A stretch of 64,000 nt of DNA from Auraticoccus monumenti (lineage in GTDB: Bacteria > Actinomycetota > Actinomycetes > Propionibacteriales > Propionibacteriaceae). This document shows, piece by piece, positions 43,650 through 50,776 of this stretch. The notes under the pieces were generated by a model. The model had not been told where the DNA came from and searched no databases. It saw nothing but the letters and a program-made list of their open reading frames with translations. The DNA lies in contig NZ_LT629688.1 in assembly GCF_900101785.1 (NCBI RefSeq), positions 3,100,001 through 3,164,000 on the forward strand, written 5' to 3'. Both the position numbers and the translations under genes were made by a program. Every line of letters begins with the position of its first letter. Position 1 is the first letter of the stretch.

Positions 43650-44429
43650 ATGTCAGTAGACCGCGCCCTCTCCGAGCTTGCTAAGCCCATCGAAGCAGGC
43701 CAGCCATGGCCTCGCCCGTTGTGCCCCAATTGTGGAAGTGGCTACATCGGTTTTGCATCTCCCACCGAAGTTGAAGACTACAGCTCTGTGTTAGGGCGCA
43801 GCCATGAAGCGTTCGAACCGGAGTGGGTTTCTGGTATCTTCGTTATTGCAGGTCGGTGCGAGAATATTGACTGCCGGCAAGTCATACATGGCACGGGTGA
43901 CTACTATGTGGACTACTCCCAGAAAGCGGAGCAAGACGGCTATCCAGGAGTGGCTTACTCCGCGTACTATACCGTGAAGCATTTGCACCCTCCGATGCTG
44001 CTGATGCCGATTCCCACGTCGGCCCCGAGCGAAGTCCGAGAGGGCGTACTGCGGGCATCTCGTGTCCTTTTCGTCGATCCCGGCCTAGCCGCAACTGCCT
44101 TGCGTGCCACGGTCGAACGGTTCTTGACTGCTGAAGGCATCCCAGGAATGTCAAACGGACAGTTCCGGAGTGCCCACGCGCGGATCGAGGAGTGGCGGGA
44201 CGCCGACCCCGCTCGTCCATCGGTCGCCGATCTGTTATTTGCAGTCAAGTGGCTTGGGAACGCCGGGACTCATGAAGATTCGAACCTCACCACTATAGAG
44301 GTGCTGGATGGCGCCAGAGTGCTTGATGAAGCGTTCCATCGTTTATTTACGGGTCCAGATATCGATGCGCACGCACGGGGTATTATCGCTGCTAAAGGGT
44401 CCCCTCCGGCCGCCGGCAGGGTGTCATGA
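43650..44429 (+). CDS. DUF4145 domain protein
   Basis: 259 aa. The N-terminal third has CPNCGSGYIGF and CENIDCRQVIHGTG, four cysteines that could bind zinc. The C-terminal half is DUF4145-like, with ATALRATVERFLTAEGI and LLFAVKWLGNAGTHEDS leading to VLDGARVLDEAFHRLF. DUF4145 proteins often neighbour restriction and other defence genes; biochemical role unknown. Base composition is far more A/T-rich than the core genes. Confidence 0.75.
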   Translation: MSVDRALSELAKPIEAGQPWPRPLCPNCGSGYIGFASPTEVEDYSSVLGRSHEAFEPEWVSGIFVIAGRCENIDCRQVIHGTGDYYVDYSQKAEQDGYPGVAYSAYYTVKHLHPPMLLMPIPTSAPSEVREGVLRASRVLFVDPGLAATALRATVERFLTAEGIPGMSNGQFRSAHARIEEWRDADPARPSVADLLFAVKWLGNAGTHEDSNLTTIEVLDGARVLDEAFHRLFTGPDIDAHARGIIAAKGSPPAAGRVS

Positions 44430-44457
44430 GAACCTTCCAGACTGAGGTGATTGAAGA

Positions 44458-45267
44458 ATGCCGCAGCCCTATGTTTCTTCGCGGCGGCTCGTCGCAAACT
44501 CACTTCCGGCGATGCTGTCAGCAGTTGAGGTATAAAACAAGCCGCGGATGGAATACCGCGACGAGGTCACTGCGGTTCTCGTCGTCAACGCTTGGGAGCT
44601 CGCGCTGAAGGCGGCCCTGCGGCAGGCGGGCAGGCGCATCCTTTACCCCAAGAAGCGCAACGAGCCCTACCGGACTCTGGCGGCTGAGGATGCGCTCAAG
44701 CAGGTGGTCATCCACAAGCTCTTTCCGACGGGCGTCGATGGCACTGCCTTGGCGGCGAACGTCACGGCTCTCGTCGGGTACCGCAACCGCGCAGTACACC
44801 TCTACGCCGCCGATTTGGGCGAGATGGTCTACCCCTTTTTGCAGACTAGCGTCCTCAACTACCGGGACTTCATGCTTGACCGCTGCAACAAAGACCTGGC
44901 CGACTCGATTACTTGGCAACTTCTCCCCCTCGGCGCGAAGGCGCCAACGGAGCCGATCCAGTTCAAGAAGACCCAACCTGCCACTTCGGCCGCGCTCGAG
45001 GTCCTCGATTTCATCGAGGGCTTACGCAACCTGCTCGACGAAGCCCAAGCTGCTGGCGCTGACATGCAGCGCGTCGCGGCCGTCTACGACGTGCACCTGA
45101 ACTCGGCCAAGGCCGTAACGCGGGCCGACCTTGTGGTGTCCGTGGCACAGGAGGGTGAGCGAGTGATGGTGAAGAAGACCGACCCGAATCAGATGCACCC
45201 CTACACGGTGACCAAGTTGCTCGAGCGGGTGAACGCCAAGCGTGCGGGGGGACTGCTGCACCAATAG
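44458..45267 (+). pseudogene. DUF3644 protein with internal ochre stop and lost C-terminus
   Basis: From ATG 44458 the frame reads MPQPYVSSRRLVANSLPAML, then AVEV, a TAA at 44533-44535, and NKPRMEYRDE. The family motif here is VE-x-Y-N-K-P-R, so the stop replaces the conserved Tyr. The frame continues cleanly to 45267 (VVNAWELALKAALRQAG, VGYRNRAVHLYA). Translation could restart at ATG 44548, giving 239 aa without the first 30 residues. The last residues, GLLHQ, come from the IS end; the usual C-terminal region after HPYTVTKLLERVN is absent. Probably inactive. Confidence 0.75.
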
Positions 45268-45317
45268 GTGACATCTGATCTGTGGTGCCAGAGGGCACCG
45301 CTGGAAGGATGTGCACC

Positions 45318-45605
45318 GTGCCCAGACCACACCCCAAGGAGTTCCGCGACGACGTCGTGGCCGTGGCCCGCCGCGGGGAAGCCCCGGTTGCTCAGATCGC
45401 AAAGGACTTCGGCATCAGCGAGTCCTGCCTGCGGAACTGGCTCGCGCGAGCCGATGTCGAAGAGGGCCGCCGCCCCGGCGTGACAGCCACCGACTCCGCG
45501 GAGCTGAAGGAGCTCCGACGGCGGAACCGGTTGCTGGAGCAGGAGAACGAGGTCCTGCGCCGTGCCGCGGCCTACCTGTCCCAGGCGAACCTGCCGGGAA
45601 AATGA
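45318..45605 (+). CDS. IS3-family transposase OrfA
   Basis: 95 aa from GTG 45318 (GGAAGG 9 nt upstream). HTH of the Tnp_1 type: PHPKEFRDDVVAVARRG and VAQIAKDFGISESCLRNWL, followed by a leucine zipper (ELRRRNRLLEQENEVLRRAA). It binds the IS ends. Its stop overlaps the OrfB ATG (ATGA at 45602-45605). Confidence 0.88.
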   Translation: MPRPHPKEFRDDVVAVARRGEAPVAQIAKDFGISESCLRNWLARADVEEGRRPGVTATDSAELKELRRRNRLLEQENEVLRRAAAYLSQANLPGK

Positions 45606-46479
45606 TGTACCCGCTCGTCCGTGAGCTGGCCGAGGACGGGATCCCCGTCACGGTGACGTGCCGGGTCCTCAAGGTCGCCAGACAGCCCTACTACCGCTGG
45701 CTGGTTGCGCCGGTCAAGGTCCGCGAGCTCGATCAGGCGCACCTGGCGAACGCCCTGTTCGACGCCCACCGTGACGATCCAGAGTTCGGTCACCGACTGC
45801 TGGGTGACGAGGCTCGCGGAGCCGGTCACCAGGGCTGTGACCGGACGATGTGGCGGCTCTCTGCCGACAACGGCTGGTGGAGCGTGTTCGGGAAGAAGCG
45901 CAGCACGAACGGGAAGAAGCCCGGACCGCCGGCCCACGACGATCTGGCCCAACGCGAGTTCACCGCGACCGCGCCGAACCGACTGTGGTTGACCGACATC
46001 ACCGAGCACCCCACGGGCGAGGGCAAGCTCTACCTCTGCGCGATCAAGGACGTGTTCTCGGGCCGGATCGTCGGCTACTCCATTAGCAGCCGGATGAAGT
46101 CCCAGCTGGCCGTGAACGCCCTCGCCTCCGCGGTCGCACGCCGCGGCAGCGACATCGCTGGCTGCTGGTCCACTCCGACCGCGGATCGCAGTTCCGCTCC
46201 AGGAAGTTCCTCACCGAGCTGCGCCACCATGACCTGGTCGGGTCGATGGGCCAGGTCGCCTCCGCCGGGGACAACGCCGCCATGGAAAGCTTCTTCGCCC
46301 TGCTGCAGAACAACGTGCTCGACAGACGCCGCTGGGCCACCCGAACAGAGCTCCGCCTGGCGATCATCGGCTGGATCGAACGGACCTACCACCGCCGGCG
46401 ACGACAAGCCCGCCTCGGTCGACTGACCCCGATCGAGTACGAGACCATCATGACCACTCAGGTCGCACTCGCCGCCTGA
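45602..46479 (+). pseudogene. IS3-family transposase OrfB, frameshifted
   Basis: The first part (to about 46165) contains the region PYYRWLVAP, HRLLGDEARGAG and the first catalytic Asp in RLWLTDITEHPTGEGKLYLC. The frame then breaks near 46166: the expected HSDRGSQFRSRKF with the second Asp, and NAAMESFFALLQNNV with the Glu, continue in another frame to the stop at 46477-46479. Loss of one base, probably a G of a GTG-GTC context, explains the shift. The DDE triad is split, so the element should be immobile unless recoding or a sequencing error is involved. Confidence 0.8.
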
Positions 46480-46506
46480 GAACCACTGTCACCTATCGGT
46501 GCAGCA

Positions 46507-46922
46507 GACCCCTGCTGGTGACGGTGGACGTGAACAGCTCCTCCGGTGGAGCGATGAAGAGTCGGCCATCGACCAACGTGGCGATGTCCTGCGGGTTGGG
46601 TGCGTGGGTGTCTTCGTCGAAGAAGGCCACCACCGTGTGCAGCCCGGCATCCCTGAGCATCCGTGAGCAGGTACGGATCAAGCTGGGCCACTCCGCACAA
46701 GACTCACTCCATACCCCCACTCCGACGAGCCGGGTTCTCGCGCCAGTCAGGTTACGGGCCGCGGCGTTGGGCTGGAAGCCGACCTCCGCGATGACCTGCT
46801 GAATTCCGGGCACGGGTGCCCGCGGCGATGTGCGGGTCGTTGTTCAGAGCTCGAGAGACCGTCTGGTACGACACCCCGGCTTGGCGAGCCACGTCTCGAA
46901 TCGTTGCTACTCCGCCCCCCAT
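46507..46922 (-). pseudogene. LacI-family regulator remnant
   Basis: The minus strand from ATG 46922 gives a LacI N-terminus: VATIRDVARQAGVSYQTVS and RALNNDPHIAAGTRAR. Near 46809 one extra base shifts the frame; the continuation is IQQVIAEVGFQPNAAARNL and TRLVGVGVW in another frame. The effector-binding domain stops after about 85 residues, where the IS3 element and the DUF3644 remnant begin. Two independent lesions make this a dead gene. Confidence 0.8.
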
Positions 46923-47000
46923 GACGCAACTATGGACCGTCAGGGGTCGAGTCGCTATAGCCCGCCCCACCTCGACTAAGAGTGAGATGGCATCGTCACG

Positions 47001-47598
47001 ATGGACGAGTCCAGCAGCTGGACCATGACCTGGGACGAGAACGACCCAAGCGGCGCTCAGGACCAGCGACTGGACCTAGATCTGCCGGCGGGCACCATGC
47101 TGCTAGCTGAAGTGTGGGGCGAGCCGCACCCAGGCACTCGAGCGAATCCTCGGATCAACGTGCTGTGCGTAAGGAGCGAGACGGAGGTGGTCGTGCGCTC
47201 ACCCACAGGGTGGCTGTGGTGGGGAAGCAGTCCTGTCGGCGGACAACTGCAACGGGTTGCAGCCGGGAAGGCCTTGGGTCCTACGGGCCTGCTGCCGTTG
47301 GATCGAGCTGGTGAGGCCCTAGCCATGATGGATGGCCTGCACCTAGTGGGGTGGGTGTCATCGCATCGTTTCCACGTCGACGGGAACCAAATCTCGGGCG
47401 ATTCTGAGAACTACGGTCGGTTTCTGGGGCACCGTGCACGAGACCATGCGATTCGTACAGCGGGTTCACGTAGCAGACCGCACCCGCGTACTGCTTGAGA
47501 CGCTTCGATGGCGGATCGTGGACATCGATCCCCGCTTCTTGGAGATCGGGTTAGAGCCTAGCTATCAGCCAGAAGAGCTTGAAGCCCTGCTCGGCTAG
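47001..47598 (+). pseudogene. unknown protein, single-base frameshift near 47421
   Basis: From ATG 47001 an ORF of unknown family reads DLDLPAGTMLLAEVWGEPHP and RSPTGWLWWGSSPVGGQL; it runs out as low-complexity sequence to 47498. In the +1 frame from 47422 a convincing continuation appears: FWGTVHETMRFVQRVHVAD, LLETLRWRIVDIDPRFLEI and a stop at 47596-47598. Together they would make about 198 aa. One inserted base in the TTT at 47421-47423 explains it. I do not recognise the family. Confidence 0.55.
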
Positions 47599-47978
47599 GA
47601 CACTCCACCAGCAACGAACTCACACCACCACCGAAATCGCCGAGCTGTTCAGCGTCGCCAGATTCGAGGTCTACAGCGCCATCGGGCGAGCAGGAGCATC
47701 TACCCTCGACTCCCACGTGGTGCGTTGACCGGTTGAGACCGCCATCGTTTTCGAGCAGGTGCCGAAGCCGTCGTACACGCTGCCCAGGAGACGTACGAAA
47801 CCCCCGCTCATTGCTTGAGGTGACCGAAAGCACTGGTCTCTGCGAATTTCGAGCGGACGGCACCGACACAACGACCGGTCCACATGGGCAAAGCGCTCCT
47901 GGGGCACACCCCGCCCCCCCCCTAATCCCGCGTTGCACTGAAGGCAGGCTGCTCAATATCTGCCTGACGCGACAGAGG
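47599..47978. other. gap with a recombinase remnant, otherwise no gene
   Basis: Apart from the HTH scrap at 47600-47728 no coding signal, repeat or RNA is visible. The convergent CD-NTase ends at 47979. Confidence 0.5.
47600..47728 (+). pseudogene. serine-recombinase/resolvase HTH fragment
   Basis: A frame without its own start encodes ARTLHQQRTHTTTEIAELF followed by SVARFEVYSAIGRAG and a TGA at 47726-47728. This resembles the C-terminal HTH of resolvase/invertase-type serine recombinases (EIAELFGVSRxTVYRAIxR). The catalytic domain is absent. Short and diverged, so assignment is tentative. Confidence 0.4.
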
Positions 47979-49367
47979 TCAGACGATCTTCACCTCGTGG
48001 TGATCGCTCGCGACCACGACGCCGTTCCTCACCACGTACGCCTCGACGTAATGAATGCCGCGGTAGCTGGTGCTCTCGCGGTGCTGATTGCGGGTGACGT
48101 TGCCGCCAGTGCGGATTTCGCCACGCAGTTGCCCGACGCGTTCGGCTTCGACGCCGCGGTTTCGGACCTTCCACAAAACCTCGTAAGGCTCAGGAGCGTC
48201 GGTCTTGAGGTGGAAGATGACGGAGCGGCTCACCCCAACGACCCGGCTCCGGCGGAGTAAGGCACTTCGACGAGAGCCAGGGACTCTGGCGTCGATCTGC
48301 GCGGTGTAGCGGAGCTGTACGTCGCGGTACTTGTTGGTGATGAACTCTTCGTGCGGGGCGACGTCGTTATGCGCGGATGCGTGCTCGAGAGTCTTACCAG
48401 ACAAACTGGCGACGATGTTCTCGGTGACCAATGCGGTGCGGGCCTCGGTGACCGCGCTGGCAGCGAACTCGGGACCGAACATCTTCTGCCACGTTTTGAG
48501 TGCCGCGGCATCGTCATCCCCCTGGAGGTCGTAGGCCTCGCGCGCGATGGTGGCGTAGTCCGAGACCTTCTTCTTGAACGTGGAGTACTTGTCCTCATCC
48601 CATCGGTGGTTGAAGCTCAGCCCCGGGCAGCTTGGGTCGTCAAGCAGGGGCATGGTCGGATGCCCCGCGAGCCAGAGGTCGAGGGCTTCCAGTAGGTTCA
48701 CCAAAGCAGTAGGGATGTCGGCGTACTCCGTGTCTGCGTTCCACCACTGCACACGGGTGCCGAGCATCACGGTCAGGATGACCGACGGGCAGGAGAAGGT
48801 GTTTTTGTAGTCGCGCAACCACTTGAACAGGCGGATGACCCGACGCAGCTCGCCGTCGGTGACGTCGTCGCGTTCCTTCATCCAGTCGGCAAAACCGACC
48901 GGATTGGTGTCCTCGAAATCGTTGTCGGCGTAGTAAACAATCACCTCGCGGCCGTCGTCGAGGGTGATGGACGGGACAACGTCGACGTGGCAGTCGTTGG
49001 CGTACTGGATGCGAACGCATCGGTTCTTCCGGACAACCTTGTCTTTGTAGGTGGTGTTGCGCTTGAACGCGGCACGCACCTGCTGCAGGTAAGTCTTCGG
49101 ATCTTCGGTCCAGTCCAGGTTCTGCTCGAGATGAAGAAGGATGTCGGCGTCGAACTCGTCATAGGAGCTGACCGGGTTGATGATCGTCTCGTGTGCCCAA
49201 GACCCCTGCGGTGTGTGCTCCTTATACATGTGTCCGACTGTGGCGTCCTTCTTAAACGCATCGGTGATGGCGGTGACGCGGCCGTCGAGCTGGGTCAACT
49301 TGTAGGGCTTGAGGTTGACAGTGCTAGTGAGGAACGCGTGGAAGTGTGCGTCGAAGTCGACAGTCAT
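47979..49367 (-). CDS. CBASS CD-NTase (SMODS nucleotidyltransferase with AGS-C sensor domain)
   Basis: 462 aa. Nucleotidyltransferase motif Gly55-Ser56 (TPQGSWAHETI) with catalytic Asp73 and Asp75 in DEFDADILLHLE and a third acidic residue Asp129 (CHVDVVPSI). The middle is helical. The last 80 residues (VLWKVRNRGVEAERVGQLRG, YRGIHYVEAYVVRNG, ASDHHEVKIV) match the adenylyl/guanylyl-SMODS C-terminal domain. The enzyme should make a cyclic oligonucleotide on phage infection. It follows the SAVED nuclease gene after 6 nt, so the pair is one operon. The product nucleotide cannot be read from sequence alone. Confidence 0.88.
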   Translation of the reverse strand: MTVDFDAHFHAFLTSTVNLKPYKLTQLDGRVTAITDAFKKDATVGHMYKEHTPQGSWAHETIINPVSSYDEFDADILLHLEQNLDWTEDPKTYLQQVRAAFKRNTTYKDKVVRKNRCVRIQYANDCHVDVVPSITLDDGREVIVYYADNDFEDTNPVGFADWMKERDDVTDGELRRVIRLFKWLRDYKNTFSCPSVILTVMLGTRVQWWNADTEYADIPTALVNLLEALDLWLAGHPTMPLLDDPSCPGLSFNHRWDEDKYSTFKKKVSDYATIAREAYDLQGDDDAAALKTWQKMFGPEFAASAVTEARTALVTENIVASLSGKTLEHASAHNDVAPHEEFITNKYRDVQLRYTAQIDARVPGSRRSALLRRSRVVGVSRSVIFHLKTDAPEPYEVLWKVRNRGVEAERVGQLRGEIRTGGNVTRNQHRESTSYRGIHYVEAYVVRNGVVVASDHHEVKIV

Positions 49368-49373
49368 AGGGAC

Positions 49374-50516
49374 TCAGATCTCCAAGGCTCGTCGGTAGCC
49401 GTCGTTGGTGCGGTCGTAGGTGACTACGACCGGTCGCAGTCCCACAGACTTCAGGCATAAGCCGAATGAGACAGCGGGTGAGAGCGGCAGCGCCCCGAAC
49501 ACGTGGAGCTGCTTGATGCCTTTGTGGCTGACCTCCAAAGCGGTGAAGAAGGACCTGGCCTCTGCCAGGAATAGGTCCACGTCGGCAGGGCTCTTGCACG
49601 CGTCCTCACCGGGGATACCCACGTCAAGGGTCCAGGTTGGCAGTTCAGCGAGTTCGGCAGGGAGGTCGGCCAGCGGGGTCGTGCCAGAGACGTTGGTGAT
49701 CAAGACGCCATTCGTCGCGCCCGGGTCGCCGTCTTGCGCAACGCTCACCGCGAAGCGCGCCGTCGGCTCCGCGCTGGGCCACATCCACGACGACGTGGAG
49801 CGGTGGCGCTGGTACACGTCGACCGGGATCCCGTCGTCGAGTTTTGCTCCTAAGTAGATCAGCAGCGGAAGGCGAGCGAGGCCGAAAACACTGAGGTGCG
49901 TGATGTCACCGGAGCGAATGCCAGGAGCAATGCGGGCGTCGACAGCCTGGTCGATCTTCGCCCTGGCCGTCGTGTAGTACGCGTCCGTTATCGGGTCCTC
50001 GCCCGGCAGGTCTTGGAGGTCGATCTCAACGCCTTGGCGGTCGTACGACTCCACGAATCGTGGGAAGCGACCGGTGCACCGGATGACCGCCTCGGCGGCA
50101 GCGTCGCGAGGCAGTTCCATCACGCGGCCGCGGATGTCGCCGGCCATCCGGACGATGGCGGTTCTGCGGTCCTTGAGGAGCCCGGTCTGCTGCTTGATGT
50201 CGGCCTCGTGTTCGCGCTTCTTCCTGCGCAGGAACTCAACGTCGAGCAGGCCGGCGACCTTCTGCTTGTCGATCTCGTTGTGACACAAGGAACAGGCGAG
50301 CATTAGGTTGTCGATCTCGTCGCGCTCCGACACCGGAAGCTCGTGCAATCCGCGCGCTGACTTCTCGGAGTCGACTCGACCGACGATGTGCGCGCCCTCT
50401 CCGAGCGGCACCTCCTTGGCGCTGAGGTCACCTTCGAGGAGGTAGCCCTTACATAGGGTGCAGCGGCCGCCGGCGCGCACCCACAGGATGCGGCGGTCGG
50501 TGTCGGTGAGGCTCAT
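49374..50516 (-). CDS. cap5: CBASS effector: HNH endonuclease with SAVED domain (Cap5-like)
   Basis: 380 aa from ATG 50516. HNH nuclease in the first 100 residues: Cys19/Cys22 (RCTLCKG), His43 (GEGAHIVGR), Asn70 and Cys75-xx-Cys78-His79 (LMLACSLCHNEIDK). A helical linker (FLRRKKREHEADIKQQTG) leads to a SAVED domain (HLSVFGLARLPLLIYLGAK, GIKQLHVFGALPLSPAVSFG), which binds the cyclic nucleotide and triggers DNA degradation. All HNH residues are present. No Cap2/Cap3 or HORMA/TRIP13 genes are nearby, so this is a minimal (type I) CBASS. The start has a poor Shine-Dalgarno and overlaps a leader ORF stop. Confidence 0.88.
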   Translation of the reverse strand: MSLTDTDRRILWVRAGGRCTLCKGYLLEGDLSAKEVPLGEGAHIVGRVDSEKSARGLHELPVSERDEIDNLMLACSLCHNEIDKQKVAGLLDVEFLRRKKREHEADIKQQTGLLKDRRTAIVRMAGDIRGRVMELPRDAAAEAVIRCTGRFPRFVESYDRQGVEIDLQDLPGEDPITDAYYTTARAKIDQAVDARIAPGIRSGDITHLSVFGLARLPLLIYLGAKLDDGIPVDVYQRHRSTSSWMWPSAEPTARFAVSVAQDGDPGATNGVLITNVSGTTPLADLPAELAELPTWTLDVGIPGEDACKSPADVDLFLAEARSFFTALEVSHKGIKQLHVFGALPLSPAVSFGLCLKSVGLRPVVVTYDRTNDGYRRALEI

Positions 50517-50566
50517 CGAGGCTGACCTGGTCGGCAGAAGGGGGTAGCAAGTTCGAGGTCGTGCAT
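50513..50566 (-). CDS. 17-residue leader ORF coupled to the CBASS operon
   Basis: ATG 50566 has AGGAG with a 5-nt spacer, better than the site before cap5 itself. It encodes MHDLELATPFCRPGQPR and its TGA overlaps the cap5 ATG as ATGA (50513-50516). The arrangement suggests translation of the nuclease is coupled to the leader. Seen only in this sequence; function inferred from geometry. Confidence 0.4.
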   Translation of the reverse strand: MHDLELATPFCRPGQPR

Positions 50567-50594
50567 GGATGCTCCTGAAAATAGGGTCAGGCCT

Positions 50595-50620
50595 GCAGGG
50601 CCTGTGCGATGTGGCCCTGC
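50595..50620 (-). promoter_or_regulatory. 8-bp inverted repeat upstream of the CBASS operon
   Basis: GCAGGGCC (50595-50602) and GGCCCTGC (50613-50620) flank 10 nt. A possible minus-strand -10, TATTTT, lies at 50578-50583, which puts the inverted repeat over the -35 region: a plausible operator. Confidence 0.35.
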
Positions 50621-50668
50621 TCAAGTGTGGCGGTCCCCACAGACAGGTCACCCCCACACCACCCCCGC

Positions 50669-50710
50669 CCGAGTCGTCCCTGTGGCCTCCGCGGCAGCGG
50701 AGGCTTCTGG
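50669..50710. repeat. direct repeat copy 1 (42 nt) with internal hairpin
   Basis: Nearly identical to 50736-50776, offset by 67 nt. Contains CCTCCGC-GGCA-GCGGAGG (50686-50692 with 50697-50703). Resembles dispersed palindromic intergenic elements. Confidence 0.75.
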
Positions 50711-50735
50711 TTCAGGACGGGGCCCCCACACCTTG

Positions 50736-50776
50736 CCGAGCCGTCCCTGTGGCTCCGCGGCAGCGGAGGCTTCTGG
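50736..50776. repeat. direct repeat copy 2 (41 nt) with internal hairpin, at the island edge
   Basis: Differs from copy 1 by one substitution and one missing C in the stem (CTCCGC-GGCA-GCGGAG). Its end reaches the GACTA border of the island. Confidence 0.75.

Larger units (their letters stand above)
45254..46506 (+). mobile_element. IS3-family insertion sequence (1253 bp)
   Basis: Ends are TG...CA with 20-bp inverted repeats (45254-45273 and 46487-46506, one mismatch; TGCTGCACC...GGTGCAGCA). A 3-bp target duplication GAC flanks it (45251-45253 and 46507-46509), normal for IS3 elements. The site is a palindrome-like GGGG-GAC-CCC. It carries orfA and a frameshifted orfB. The insertion lies at the junction of the DUF3644 and lacI remnants. 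Confidence 0.9.

Noticed and set aside
47733-48260. 175-codon plus-strand ORF
   Set aside because: Mostly antisense to the CD-NTase C-terminus; no domain or start signals.
50587-50775. C-terminal 60 residues of the minus-strand ORF starting at 51039
   Set aside because: This part is translation of the palindromic repeats (QKPPLPR units); only the part upstream of 50776 is SLATT sequence.
50669-50776. CRISPR array
   Set aside because: Only two repeats, internally palindromic, with a single 25-26-nt interval and no cas genes.
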